Assembly (NCBI GenBank): GCA_046329195.1
Contig: JAXLVB010000003.1
Span: 62,001 to 126,000 of the forward strand
Origin: JAXLVB01 sp046329195
GTDB taxonomy: Bacteria > Bacteroidota > Bacteroidia > Cytophagales > Spirosomataceae
Length of the DNA: 64,000 bases
Direction: 5' to 3'
Under the pieces are notes generated by a model, which ran no database searches, was not told where the DNA came from, and saw only the letters and a program-made list of their open reading frames with translations. Below are positions 35,127-44,300 of the stretch, in pieces; the stretch's first letter is position 1, and every line of letters starts with the position of its first letter. A program made the translations under genes and the position numbers.

Positions 35127-35546
35127 ATGGCGAAAATTGATGTTTACTTGACGTTCAACGGCAATTGCCGAGAAGCCATGCAGTTTTATCAAACGTGCTT
35201 AGGGGGAGAACTGTCGTTTCAAACCATTGGCGAGTCACCGCTGGCGTCGCAGATTCCGGCTTCGATGAGGCACTTGGTGCTGCATGCTGCCTTGGTTAAC
35301 GGTGCATTAGTGATGATGGGAACCGATATGATGGGAGAGGCTGGGCTGATTCGGGGTAATGCCATTTCGATGTGTTTGAACTGTGGCAGCGAAGCCGAGA
35401 TGCGTCATCTGTATGGCCTGTTGTCAGTGGGTGGTCAGGCGATTCACTCCATCCACCAAACGTTTTCGGGAGGACTATTTGGTAACCTTACGGATAAGTT
35501 TGGAAACCATTGGCTACTGTATTTCGACCAACATCCATCATCTTAA
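35127..35546 (+). CDS. VOC family protein (PhnB/glyoxalase-like)
   Basis: 139 residues from ATG 35127, preceded by TAGG; the frame open from 35055 is spurious. KIDVYLTFNGNCREAMQFYQTCLGGELSF, RHLVLHAALVNGALVMMGTD and FGNLTDKFGNHWLLYF are the paired beta-alpha-beta-beta-beta modules of PhnB-like VOC proteins. Function is probably binding or detoxifying a small molecule; no catalytic identity can be read. Confidence 0.87.
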   Translation: MAKIDVYLTFNGNCREAMQFYQTCLGGELSFQTIGESPLASQIPASMRHLVLHAALVNGALVMMGTDMMGEAGLIRGNAISMCLNCGSEAEMRHLYGLLSVGGQAIHSIHQTFSGGLFGNLTDKFGNHWLLYFDQHPSS

Positions 35547-35558
35547 CAGTTGTTTACG

Positions 35559-35765
35559 ATGGTAGAAGTGTTCAAAACTAACGTATCAAATCAAGAAAGG
35601 GCTCAGTGGCTAGTCGCTGCGTGGATGGAGCGTTTTCCGAACCATCGGATTAGTTTCGATTTAGAAGATTGTGACCGAATTTTACGGATTCAAGGCGACG
35701 AAGTCTGTACCGAGTCGGTCATTGATTGGCTCAGCAGTCAAGGGCATGATTGCCTATTGCTCTAA
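35559..35765 (+). CDS. Small conserved-looking protein of unknown function
   Basis: 68 residues from ATG 35559, 12 bp after the VOC gene. Contains ERAQWLVAAWMERFPNHRISFDL and ILRIQGDEVCTESVIDWL with GHDCLLL, a beta-alpha-beta-beta-alpha pattern like small ferredoxin-fold (HMA-like) proteins, but without a CxxC metal site. No named family recognised. Operon position is the main support. Confidence 0.65.
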   Translation: MVEVFKTNVSNQERAQWLVAAWMERFPNHRISFDLEDCDRILRIQGDEVCTESVIDWLSSQGHDCLLL

Positions 35766-35881
35766 ACATGAACTTCAAACGTTTGCACAAAAAAATGTAA
35801 GCAATCCTATCACGTACAAATAGCATTACTATGTACCTTTCGAGGGTAATTCACTCTTTTTTACCTCGAAAACCTGTTTGT

Positions 35882-37654
35882 ATGGCGGCTATTTCTCGAA
35901 ATTCTTTTCTCAAGCAGTGCATAGGCTTGGGTATGTTTGTAGGTGTGTCTCCCTTGCTGAAGCACCCTTTCGCAACTGTTCCGGACGACGATTTTTATGC
36001 AAAAGTCGTGAAGGCCAACACCCAAGAAGTCAACAAACTCATCAAATCTTTTGCTGCCGAAATCACCGACCTCCGCCGACGCTTGGGCTTTGACTTTGTG
36101 AATTTGACAGCAGCCTATTGCGAACCGACTTCGCCATTTTATCAAAAAGAAGAGCTCATTCCTTACCTGACCAAAATCATTCGGTTTTTGGCAACGGCTC
36201 AAAAAGAAGACGGCACCCTCGACTTGGGAAACTTGGCTTCTCCTCCTGACACTGCTTTTATTTTGGAGCCGCTCTGTTCGGCGGCGTTTTTGCTGCAAAC
36301 CCAAGCATCTCCTGCCCTGAATGGCATCAAGACCGAGTTGAAAACCTTCATTACTAAGTCGGGTGAAGGACTCAAAACGGGCGGCGTGCATACTCCCAAC
36401 CACCGCTGGGTGGTGTCGGCAGCGTTGGCCAAAATCCATGCCGTTTATCCAGATGCTGGGTATGTGAAGCGAATAGACCAGTGGTTATCCGAACACGTGT
36501 TTATAGATGCCGAAGGTCACTATTTGGAGCGGAGCATCATCTACTCAGAAGTGATAGACCGCTGTCTGATTACGATAGCTCGCCTACTCAAGCGTCCTGA
36601 ATTGTTGGAACCCGTGCGCCGAAACCTCAACATGACGTACTACTATCTTGAACCCAACGGCGAGTTAGTAACAAACGATTCGAGGCGGCAAGACCAGTTT
36701 ATGACCAAAAACATACTGGAATATTACCACCATTATCGCTACTTGGCCATCCGAGATAATAATGCCACCTATGCCGGCATTACGAAGTTTATCGAAACGG
36801 TGCATGGATTTGAAGACATAGTGCTCAACGATTTGCTTTATCATTTCTTAGAAGAACCCCTTTATAAGAAGCCCTTGCCAACGGCTCAGCCTCTGGTGAC
36901 CAATTTTGAGAAATTCTTTAAGAGCACCAACTTGGTTCGGATTCGCCGTGACAGTACCACCACGACGATTTTTGGCGGTACGGATTGGCCCCTGATTATC
37001 GCTTCGGGGCGCTCTACTAGCCCCAACTTTTTTGGCTTTCGGAAGGGCGACGCCATCCTCAAATACATGCGGTTTTCGACAGATTTCTTCAGCACGGGGT
37101 ATTTTCGGAGCAAGGGCATCACTCGCATTGCCGAAGGAAAGTATGAGTTACGTCAAAAAATAGAAGCACCCTACTACCAGCCGCTTCCCGATGCCTACAA
37201 GCGTGCCGATGGCGACTACCAACATTCGCAGAGCACCGATGGGCGTTTTTGGAACAAAATGGATTTTGAACATCGCCCTCAAAGCAATGTCAAAACCTTA
37301 GAAACAACCATTGTGGTAGAAGAAAAAAATGGGGTAAACGAACTGACTTTCAGTAGTAAAGGAACTACGGGCGTGCGAGTGACGATTGAGTTTTGTTTCA
37401 AAGAGGGCGGCCAGCTGATAGGCGTTAAAAAACTCGACGGCCCTGTCGAAAATTATACCTTAGAAGGCGAAACAGGGCAATACAAGGCCGGAAAAGATAC
37501 CATCACCTTCGGGCCGGGCACTTTCAAGCACGCTCGCCTCAACGCCCTCGAAGGCGAAATGTACACCTCACATTTTGGAAGCCTCCGAACCGAGGGGCTT
37601 CATGTGTTTTTGACAGCCATTACGCCTTTTGAGCATAAGCTCATCATGAGTTAA
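35882..37654 (+). CDS. Secreted protein with alpha/alpha-barrel and beta-sandwich, possible polysaccharide lyase
   Basis: About 590 residues from ATG 35882 (MAAISRNSFLKQCIGLGMFV, a signal peptide); a longer frame begins at ATG 35831 with a poor extension. Residues 40-330 are helical and include TGGVHTPNHRWVVSAALAK and RSIIYSEVIDRCLITIARLL; residues 350-590 are beta-rich. This is the layout of heparinase II/III- and chondroitin-lyase-like (alpha/alpha toroid plus sandwich) proteins, and His/Tyr/Arg residues for a lyase are available. I cannot assign a PL family or substrate. A terminator follows. Confidence 0.55.
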   Translation: MAAISRNSFLKQCIGLGMFVGVSPLLKHPFATVPDDDFYAKVVKANTQEVNKLIKSFAAEITDLRRRLGFDFVNLTAAYCEPTSPFYQKEELIPYLTKIIRFLATAQKEDGTLDLGNLASPPDTAFILEPLCSAAFLLQTQASPALNGIKTELKTFITKSGEGLKTGGVHTPNHRWVVSAALAKIHAVYPDAGYVKRIDQWLSEHVFIDAEGHYLERSIIYSEVIDRCLITIARLLKRPELLEPVRRNLNMTYYYLEPNGELVTNDSRRQDQFMTKNILEYYHHYRYLAIRDNNATYAGITKFIETVHGFEDIVLNDLLYHFLEEPLYKKPLPTAQPLVTNFEKFFKSTNLVRIRRDSTTTTIFGGTDWPLIIASGRSTSPNFFGFRKGDAILKYMRFSTDFFSTGYFRSKGITRIAEGKYELRQKIEAPYYQPLPDAYKRADGDYQHSQSTDGRFWNKMDFEHRPQSNVKTLETTIVVEEKNGVNELTFSSKGTTGVRVTIEFCFKEGGQLIGVKKLDGPVENYTLEGETGQYKAGKDTITFGPGTFKHARLNALEGEMYTSHFGSLRTEGLHVFLTAITPFEHKLIMS

Positions 37655-37662
37655 TAAGGTAT

Positions 37663-37699
37663 TACCGTCGGCAAGAAAACTTCTTGCCGACGGTATTTT
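37663..37699. terminator. Bidirectional terminator
   Basis: Perfect 15-bp stem TACCGTCGGCAAGAA / TTCTTGCCGACGGTA with an AAC loop, between convergent genes. Confidence 0.8.
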
Positions 37700-38450
37700 A
37701 CAAATATCGTTGCTCTACATACTGTTGCACATAAGCCGGGTGCAAGCGAACCACCTCACCAATCACGATAACAGCGGGGTTGCTAAGCTGATGCAAACTT
37801 ACCTTCACAGGAATATCAGATACCGTACCCAATACACATTTTTCGTCGTGTGTAGTACCACTTTGGATAATGGCCATTGGGGTGTCGCTTCGCCCGGCGG
37901 CTTCAAATAGTTGGGTAATGGCCGAAAGCTTGTGCATTCCCATCAGAATCACTACCGTAGCGGTAGATTGGGCCGCCAAATACACATCTTGTGACAACTC
38001 ACCCGATTGCGTAGTACCAGTCATCACCCAGAAACTCTCCGCATACCCTCTGGACGTAACCGGAATACCTTGCGACTCAGGCACGGCAATGCAACTCGAA
38101 ACCCCAGGTACTACCGTGCATTTGATGCCATGTTGTTGGGCATAATCAACTTCTTCATAACCACGCCCAAATACAAACGGGTCGCCACCCTTGAGGCGAA
38201 CGACATGACCGTACTTGCGAGCATTTTCTACAATCAGGTAATTGATTTCGCCTTGTGTATAAGCATGGCCGCCGCAGCGTTTACCTACAAAAAGCATGGG
38301 TGTATCAGGACGGGCATAGTCCAATAGTTCGGTATTGGCTAAGGCATCATAGAGGATTACGTCAGCAGACTGAATGGCACGAATGCCCTTGAGTGTGATG
38401 AGTTCACCATCTCCCGGACCCGCCCCCACGAGTGTCAGAGTTGGTTTCAT
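37698..38450 (-). CDS. cobA: Uroporphyrinogen-III C-methyltransferase
   Basis: 250 residues. MKPTLTLVGAGPGDGELITLKG and VVRLKGGDPFVFGRGYEE, VVPGVSSCIAVPESQGIPVTSRG and VILMGMHKL are the SUMT signatures. The enzyme adds two AdoMet methyls to uroporphyrinogen III to make precorrin-2, the first step to siroheme (or B12). Siroheme is the cofactor of the nitrite reductase encoded divergently at 38779, and the shared promoter region carries matching operators, so a role in siroheme supply is well supported. No CysG dehydrogenase/chelatase domain is fused. Confidence 0.9.
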   Translation of the reverse strand: MKPTLTLVGAGPGDGELITLKGIRAIQSADVILYDALANTELLDYARPDTPMLFVGKRCGGHAYTQGEINYLIVENARKYGHVVRLKGGDPFVFGRGYEEVDYAQQHGIKCTVVPGVSSCIAVPESQGIPVTSRGYAESFWVMTGTTQSGELSQDVYLAAQSTATVVILMGMHKLSAITQLFEAAGRSDTPMAIIQSGTTHDEKCVLGTVSDIPVKVSLHQLSNPAVIVIGEVVRLHPAYVQQYVEQRYL

Positions 38451-38778
38451 AATAGTATATAGTATAAAATACTCAAAAAGTACAATTCTTTTTGATGTGA
38501 TAAAATTAAGGAAATGATTTTACAAAACAAGGTATTTGCAAATAAAAATGGCGTTTTTATGCAAAAACAACAAATAAAAGTTTGCATTATTCATAATAGT
38601 CCGTATATTTGAATACCAATGAGTATTTATACTCAAATTTATTCTTGATTAAGTACAATTTTAATAAAACACCAGCTTTTATAACACATTAGCAGTAATC
38701 GAACCTCGCTAATGCTCGAAGGTCAAAAAAACAAATCGGCAACTAACGAAACAGAAACGTAGGTAAACCATTCATATC
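38451..38778. promoter_or_regulatory. Divergent cobA-nirB control region
   Basis: It contains a near-consensus nirB promoter: TTTG (38581-38584), 19-bp spacer, TATATTTG (38604-38611). The same palindromic word GAGTATTT(T)ATACT occurs at 38474-38461 (beside the cobA start, minus strand, straight after a TACTTTTTG-like box) and at 38621-38634 (at the expected nirB start of transcription). The nirB leader is about 160 nt and has a small CATTAGC/GCTAATG hairpin (38687-38714). Confidence 0.7.
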
Positions 38779-41361
38779 ATGATTCAGAACACGCTAACCC
38801 GTGTCGTTGTGGTGGGCAACGGCATGGTCGGCTACAAGTTCTGCGAAAAACTAATTGCGAAGTTGGGGGACTCACGCAATCGGTTTGAGCTTGTAGTCTT
38901 CGGCGAAGAACCTCGCCCTGCATACGACCGTGTGCATCTCTCCGAATTTTTTGCTGGCAAATCTGCCGACGACCTGACCATGGCACCGCTGTCGTGGTAT
39001 GCCGAAAACAACATCAAACTGTATCTTTCTGACCCTGTGGTGGATATTGACCGAGCGGCCAAAACCGTTCGCTCACATCATGGTAGCGTACTACCTTACG
39101 ACTACTTGGTACTGGCTACCGGTTCGGCGGCGTTTGTGCCGCAGATTCCGGGTGTAGAGAAAGATGGTGTGTTTGTCTATCGCACCATCGAAGATTTAGA
39201 AATGATGCAAGACTATGCCAAACGTGCCCGCAAAGGGGCCGTAATTGGTGGAGGTTTGCTAGGCTTGGAAGCCGCTAAGGCCCTGTTAGACTTAGGCTTA
39301 GAAGAAACACACGTGATTGAGTTTGCTCCTCGCCTGATGCCTCGGCAAATTGACGAGGCTGGCTCTAACATTCTGAAAAACAAGCTCGAATCGCTAGGAC
39401 TCAAGATTCACCTTTCTAAAAATACCCAAGAAATCACAGGAAAAGACACCATCAAAGGCATGAGCTTTGTGGATGGTTCGTACCTCGACGTGGACATGCT
39501 GGTGGTTTCGGCGGGCATCAAACCTCGTGACGAAGTGGCCAAAGTAGCAGGTCTGGAAGTAGGTTCAAGAGGTGGAATTGTAGTGAATGACTACTTACAA
39601 ACTTCTGACCCCAACATATTTGCCATTGGTGAATGTGCCTTGGCTCACCACATGATTTATGGCTTGGTAGCACCGGGCTACGAAATGGCCGAAGTGGTGG
39701 CTTCTTACCTTACCCAAATCCTCTCTGGAGGAGAGGGCTTAACAGCCGACTCCCTTAACAATAGAGGAAGGGCTGGAGATGGGGTTAAGAAATTCACCCC
39801 CTTCGATATGTCCACCAAGCTCAAGCTCATCGGTGTGGATGTAGCCAGTTTCGGAAATCCGTTTGCAACAGAATGCCGCACCATTGTGTATGAAGACACC
39901 TCGAAGGGCATTTACAAACGGATGAATGTAACACACGATGGAAAAAACCTATTGGGTGGAATCTTGGTAGGCGATGCCGAGCAGTACAATATTTTATTGC
40001 AAACCGTTAAAAATCAGACTATTCTCCCGCCTGAACCCGAAGATTTGATCTTGGGCGCACGAGGAGGTAAAGAAGAAGCTGGTGCAGGTGTCATGTCTTT
40101 CCCCGACGATGCGCTCATTTGTTCTTGCGAAGCGGTGAGTAAAGGAACTATCTGTCAGGAAGTTGGCGAGAATAACGTAACTACCCTCGACGGCATCAAG
40201 AAATGCACCAAGGCTGGTACAGGTTGTGGCGGTTGTGTGCCAATGGTCAAAGACCTCATTGCAGGCGTGCAAAAAGCCAAAGGCATGTACGTGCGCAACA
40301 TCTTGTGCGAACACTTCAATTACACTCGTCAAGAACTGTTTGACTTGGTGAAAATCAAGGCACTAAAGAGCTACGATGATGTATTGGATGAGTTTGGCAA
40401 AGGCGACGGTTGCGAAGTGTGTAAGCCAGCCGTAGCCTCTATTTTGGCCAGCCTTTGGAACGAAATGATTTTGGAAAAAGGCAATGCCACCGTGCAAGAT
40501 TCTAACGACCGTTTCTTGGCAAATATCCAACGGGGTGGTACGTATTCGGTAGTGCCACGCATTCCGGGAGGAGAAATTACGCCTGAAAAACTGATTGTTA
40601 TTGGCCAAGTAGCACAAAAATATGGCCTTTATACCAAAATCACTGGCGGCCAACGCATTGACCTCTTCGGCGCACATGTAGGCGATTTGCCCAAAATTTG
40701 GGAAGAACTCATAGCGGCTGGTTTTGAAAGCGGTCATGCGTATGGGAAGGCCCTCCGAACCGTTAAAAGTTGCGTAGGTACTACGTGGTGTCGTTTTGGT
40801 GTACAAGATTCGGTGACGTTTGCCATCGAAGTCGAAAACCGATACAAGGGGCTTCGTTCGCCACATAAATTAAAATCGGCGGTGTCGGGGTGTACTCGTG
40901 AATGTGCCGAAGCGCAAAGCAAAGACTTCGGCATAATAGCCACCGAAAAAGGCTGGAATCTCTATGTGTGTGGCAATGGCGGTGTCAAGCCTCAACATGC
41001 TATTTTATTGGTTAGCGATGTTTCTAAAGAAGATTGCATCAAATACATTGACCGTTTCTTGATGTTCTACATCAAAACCGCCGAACCGCTTACTCGTACG
41101 GCCACATGGCTCAACAAAATGGAAGGTGGTATCAGTTACCTGCGTGCTGTGGTGGTAGAGGATATATTAGGCATTGGTGAAGACTTAGAGCGTGAGATTC
41201 AAGGCTTGATTGACAACTACAAATGCGAATGGAAAGAGGCCGTACAAACGCCAGAAATTCGTAAGCGATTTGTCCATTTTGTAAATGCTCCCGAAGAAAA
41301 AGACCCTACCGTGCAATTTGTTCCCATGCGAGAGCAAGTACAAGCTGTGGACTGGAAGTAA
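38779..41361 (+). CDS. nirB: Assimilatory nitrite reductase large subunit NirB
   Basis: 860 residues. Order: FAD/NAD-binding domains (1-430, with VVVGNGMVGYKFCEKL and GGGLLGLEAAKAL), a BFD-like [2Fe-2S] region with CSCEAVS (Cys448, Cys450) and CTKAGTGCGGC, a second Cys-rich segment GCEVCKPAVASILA, then the siroheme/[4Fe-4S] domain with Cys665-x5-Cys671 and Cys705-x3-Cys709. NirBD reduces nitrite to ammonium with NADH. Residues about 316-336 form an unusual insert between VASYLTQILSGG and KKFTPFDMSTKLK (see findings). nirD follows 64 bp later. Confidence 0.94.
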   Translation: MIQNTLTRVVVVGNGMVGYKFCEKLIAKLGDSRNRFELVVFGEEPRPAYDRVHLSEFFAGKSADDLTMAPLSWYAENNIKLYLSDPVVDIDRAAKTVRSHHGSVLPYDYLVLATGSAAFVPQIPGVEKDGVFVYRTIEDLEMMQDYAKRARKGAVIGGGLLGLEAAKALLDLGLEETHVIEFAPRLMPRQIDEAGSNILKNKLESLGLKIHLSKNTQEITGKDTIKGMSFVDGSYLDVDMLVVSAGIKPRDEVAKVAGLEVGSRGGIVVNDYLQTSDPNIFAIGECALAHHMIYGLVAPGYEMAEVVASYLTQILSGGEGLTADSLNNRGRAGDGVKKFTPFDMSTKLKLIGVDVASFGNPFATECRTIVYEDTSKGIYKRMNVTHDGKNLLGGILVGDAEQYNILLQTVKNQTILPPEPEDLILGARGGKEEAGAGVMSFPDDALICSCEAVSKGTICQEVGENNVTTLDGIKKCTKAGTGCGGCVPMVKDLIAGVQKAKGMYVRNILCEHFNYTRQELFDLVKIKALKSYDDVLDEFGKGDGCEVCKPAVASILASLWNEMILEKGNATVQDSNDRFLANIQRGGTYSVVPRIPGGEITPEKLIVIGQVAQKYGLYTKITGGQRIDLFGAHVGDLPKIWEELIAAGFESGHAYGKALRTVKSCVGTTWCRFGVQDSVTFAIEVENRYKGLRSPHKLKSAVSGCTRECAEAQSKDFGIIATEKGWNLYVCGNGGVKPQHAILLVSDVSKEDCIKYIDRFLMFYIKTAEPLTRTATWLNKMEGGISYLRAVVVEDILGIGEDLEREIQGLIDNYKCEWKEAVQTPEIRKRFVHFVNAPEEKDPTVQFVPMREQVQAVDWK
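39721..39790 (+). repeat. Repeat-like insert inside nirB
   Basis: The segment CTCTCTGGAGGAGAGGG ... AGAGGAAGGGCTGGAGATGG is palindromic and shares words with the dispersed 'GAGAGG-GGCTGGGGGTGAGG' elements at 58356-58667. It stays in frame and codes for about 20 residues rich in Gly/Arg/Asp. Confidence 0.45.
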
Positions 41362-41425
41362 CCATTTTGGATAAGCGAATGACCGAATAAACTAGCTGAT
41401 TCCCTCATTCAACCATTGACCAATC

Positions 41426-41776
41426 ATGAGCAACATAACTACCAATAAACCCCTCACTTGGCACGTGGCTTGTGCGGTGGAGGATATACCCGAAAATGGC
41501 GGAGCTTGCGCCTTAATCAACGGTCAACAGATAGCCATTTACAATTTTACTCGCCGCAAGGAGTGGTATGCTACCCAAAATCTTTGTCCTCATCGCCAGC
41601 AGATGGCATTGAGTAGAGGCATGATAGGTTCGCAAGCAGACGAACCTAAGGTGGCTTGTCCCTTCCACAAAAAGACCTTTTCGCTCCAGACAGGCGCCTG
41701 CTTAAGTGGTGAAGAATATCAAATTGCTACCTATCCTGTTAAAGTAGAAGAAGGAAAAGTGTTGGTGGGGATTTGA
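41426..41776 (+). CDS. nirD: Nitrite reductase small subunit NirD
   Basis: 116 residues with a Rieske-type fold: CPHRQQMALSRG and CPFHKKTFSLQTGACL. The first motif keeps Cys-Pro-His and the second Cys-Pro-Phe-His, so a [2Fe-2S]-binding CxH...CxxH set appears complete, unlike some NirD proteins that have lost it. It partners NirB. A hairpin follows its stop. Confidence 0.9.
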   Translation: MSNITTNKPLTWHVACAVEDIPENGGACALINGQQIAIYNFTRRKEWYATQNLCPHRQQMALSRGMIGSQADEPKVACPFHKKTFSLQTGACLSGEEYQIATYPVKVEEGKVLVGI

Positions 41777-41780
41777 GTAG

Positions 41781-41821
41781 AACAACAACGAGGGGGAAAC
41801 GTTCTCCCCCTCGTTGTTGTT
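41781..41821 (+). terminator. Terminator-like hairpin after nirD
   Basis: A 17-bp perfect stem AACAACAACGAGGGGGA with its complement. The following sequence is GTTCC, not a T run, so termination strength is uncertain. Confidence 0.55.
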
Positions 41822-41959
41822 CCTGTTGATAAGTACTTGAACACATTTAGTTTATATTATCCAGCAAGCACTTTCAAGCATAAGTATTTACCTATCAGTA
41901 TTTTACGATTAACCGATAACGGTTAACTAATAACGCTTAGGTACTTAGCTAACATTAGT

Positions 41960-42652
41960 TTAGTTTCGACGATGAATATCCGAACCGCCAGACGACTGTT
42001 TGCCGATGAGTTTAGCGTTACCACTCCAATACACATCGGAGCCACCACTGGCTACAATCGCAATTTCTTTTTCGGCACTGACATAGGCATCAGAACCACC
42101 CGAAGCACTTACTCGGCAAACCTCTGAGCGTAACTCGGTGGCTTTGAGGTCTGAACCACCCGAACTAACGGCATTGAGCTTAACCACATGCCCTCGTAAG
42201 TTGGCGTCGGCGCCGCCAGAGGCTTCTACATTAAGCTCTTGGGCGTCGAGCTCCAACTTGGTATCGGAGCCTCCTGATACCTCCAAAAACAATTTGTTAA
42301 AATTCAGCTTTGCCTGCGAGTACACGTCAGAGCCTCCACCGGCAATCAGTTTGTTGAGTTGCTTGAAGGTGACATAAGCTTTGACGTAGCGATTATTTCC
42401 CCAACTAAAGCCCCAGTTACTCTTATCGATATAAAGTTCAAGGACCCCATTTTTGACTTCAACGATTACTTCGTCCGAATCAAATCCTTTGATTTCGAGC
42501 GAAATTTTTTCTGAATTTCCTTGAGTGAGGTAGAGGTCTATCCCACTTCGTACTTTGATACCCGTAAAGCCCGACACGTTGCGAGTTTCAGTGCGTTGGG
42601 CAAAGGCGGTTGCTGTCAGTAGAAGTAGTAAAAATAGCATTCCGTTTTTCAT
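41960..42652 (-). CDS. Secreted head-GIN (DUF2807) beta-helix protein
   Basis: 230 residues. Signal peptide ending TAFAQ. The mature protein repeats 'GGSDxY/xV' units (GGGSDVYS, SGGSDTKL, SGGADANL, SGGSDLKA, SGGSDAYV, SGGSDVYW, SGGSDIHR), each a turn of the small right-handed beta-helix of DUF2807/GIN-domain proteins. The family is common in Bacteroidota, location envelope, function unknown. Confidence 0.85.
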   Translation of the reverse strand: MKNGMLFLLLLLTATAFAQRTETRNVSGFTGIKVRSGIDLYLTQGNSEKISLEIKGFDSDEVIVEVKNGVLELYIDKSNWGFSWGNNRYVKAYVTFKQLNKLIAGGGSDVYSQAKLNFNKLFLEVSGGSDTKLELDAQELNVEASGGADANLRGHVVKLNAVSSGGSDLKATELRSEVCRVSASGGSDAYVSAEKEIAIVASGGSDVYWSGNAKLIGKQSSGGSDIHRRN

Positions 42653-42713
42653 GAGCCTAAGGATGTTTGATTTCTGCTACTAAGATGCAAACTTTACACA
42701 AAATGTTGCACCC

Positions 42714-43268
42714 ATGTCATCTAATTTTGTCATTACTACCCCTCGAATAGGGTTGCGCCCTTGGAAAGACAGCGACCAAGCACCGTTTATCCAAATGAAT
42801 GCCGACCCTCGGGTGATGGAGTTTTTTCCATCCTGCCTTTCAGCAGACGAAACGTTGGCTATGATTGAGCGTATTCAGCAGTTTATCAAGACGAATGGCT
42901 TTGGCTTTTGGGCAGCCGAACTGCTCCAAACACAACAATTTATCGGATTTATTGGACTGAGTATGCCCCGATTTGAGGCTTCGTTTACGCCCTGTGTCGA
43001 AATTGGTTGGCGCTTGATGCCTGAGTTTTGGGGGCAAGGACTTGCTACCGAAGGTGCCGCAGCCTGCTTAACCTATGCTTTTGAGCAACTTAACCTCAAT
43101 GAAGTAGTTTCGTTTACCACCGTCACGAACCTTCGCTCGATGCGAGTGATGCAAAAAATTGGAATGAAGCATATTCTCAATTTTATGCATCCCAGCTTGC
43201 CTATCAACCATCCGCTTAGTGAGCATGTGTTGTACCAGATTCAAAACCCATTGCATGAAAGGGCTTAA
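42714..43268 (+). CDS. GNAT acetyltransferase, RimJ/RimL-like
   Basis: 184 residues. TPRIGLRPWKDSDQAPFIQMNADPRVMEFF is the usual RimJ/RimL opening; VEIGWRLMPEFWGQGLATEGAAACLTYAF carries the acetyl-CoA-binding loop (Q/GxGxA equivalent QGLATEG); FTTVTNLRSMRVMQKIGM closes the fold. It transfers acetyl from acetyl-CoA, to an N-terminal amine or small molecule; target unknown. ATG 42714. Confidence 0.88.
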   Translation: MSSNFVITTPRIGLRPWKDSDQAPFIQMNADPRVMEFFPSCLSADETLAMIERIQQFIKTNGFGFWAAELLQTQQFIGFIGLSMPRFEASFTPCVEIGWRLMPEFWGQGLATEGAAACLTYAFEQLNLNEVVSFTTVTNLRSMRVMQKIGMKHILNFMHPSLPINHPLSEHVLYQIQNPLHERA

Positions 43269-43292
43269 CGCTCACCTACATACGCAAACAAA

Positions 43293-43322
43293 AATGGTTG
43301 TCACCAAGAGATGACAACCATT
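43293..43322. terminator. Bidirectional terminator
   Basis: AATGGTTGTCA pairs with TGACAACCATT (11 bp, 8-nt loop), followed by a T run on the minus strand; between convergent GNAT and lipoprotein genes. Confidence 0.8.
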
Positions 43323-43354
43323 AACACCGATGAATCAGAATAGGGTATGGAGGG

Positions 43355-43810
43355 TTATACGCCCTTAGGCGTCATAGCCACCGACATCCCCTGCGAAGCG
43401 ATTTGAGCGCCAGTAGCGGCATCATAAACAATCACTTTCCCTTGGTAAATTTCATAATACCGAGTACCTAAAAACGACGCCTTACCCGATAGCGAAGCAT
43501 TAGTTTGTTCATAAACTACCTCGCCAGTTTTCCAGTTCAAGATTTGTACCGTTACGGTTACGGTTTGGTTTTTGTCGCAGGGTTTCACCGAATAGGTCAT
43601 ATCAACAGCTCCTACGCCTAACTCGCCTACTTTGACGTTGGCTTTTACCAGCAAACTACTAATGGGCGAACAGGTCGTTCCGCCACCACCTGCGCCACTG
43701 CCAATTTCTTTGGCTGCATTAATTCCAGCCACTGGACCAACCGATTCTTCTTGCTGACAAGACACCATGCCAAGCGATACCACAAGACCAAGGAAAAAGA
43801 TTTTTTTCAT
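43355..43810 (-). CDS. Small lipoprotein of unknown function
   Basis: 151 residues. Lipobox GMVSCQQEE (Cys19). A glycine/serine linker (GSGAGGGGTTCSPISS) leads to a beta-sandwich-like domain with VDMTYSVKPCDKNQTVTVTVQIL and GKASFLGTRYYEIYQGKVIVYDAATGAQIAS. No named family. Cys47 and Cys79 could pair. It has a strong inverted repeat in its upstream region. Confidence 0.65.
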   Translation of the reverse strand: MKKIFFLGLVVSLGMVSCQQEESVGPVAGINAAKEIGSGAGGGGTTCSPISSLLVKANVKVGELGVGAVDMTYSVKPCDKNQTVTVTVQILNWKTGEVVYEQTNASLSGKASFLGTRYYEIYQGKVIVYDAATGAQIASQGMSVAMTPKGV

Positions 43811-43865
43811 AATGAGTAATGGAAAAAATTGTTAAAAAATGAAATCCAGTATAACTTCAAGATAC

Positions 43866-43958
43866 GGTACCAGTCTGTGAATCAATACGATTGAATAAAG
43901 CAATGCCAGCTGCACAGCGGTGGGCTGTACACGTTGATGATATCCCCAGACTGGTACC
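43866..43958. repeat. 12-bp inverted repeat enclosing an inner hairpin
   Basis: GGTACCAGTCTG (43866-43877) and CAGACTGGTACC (43947-43958) are exact complements 69 nt apart; inside, TGCACAGC and GCTGTACA pair with one mismatch. Could be a structured leader or a recombination site. Confidence 0.5.
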
Positions 43959-44300
43959 CGATTACCGTAGTTAAAGTTGGAGAGTAGTAGTTACTCAACT
44001 ACTTGACGAGAAAAAATGAAAGGCGGTTGCGTAGGTAAAGTGAAATTTTTTAAACGGTTGTATGAAAGGGGGTGTTTTAAACTATTAACCTGTATTAATT
44101 ATGGGGAAAATGCTAATCGTCTTTTGTAACGCCGTTTTGGTTAAAAACAACCGACGCAACTTGAATGTGACTATTACCTAAAAGTTTACACGGCTTTGGT
44201 CGTAGTGTTTGCTTCTTAAGGACTTCTTTTCAATCAGATTCAAAAAATTGAGACCAAACAAATTCTGACAGATAATAGAAATCATGGAGATTGAATTATC

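Noticed and set aside
38612..38778. Riboswitch in the nirB leader
   Set aside because: Only a small hairpin is visible; no cobalamin, molybdenum or other known riboswitch core is seen.
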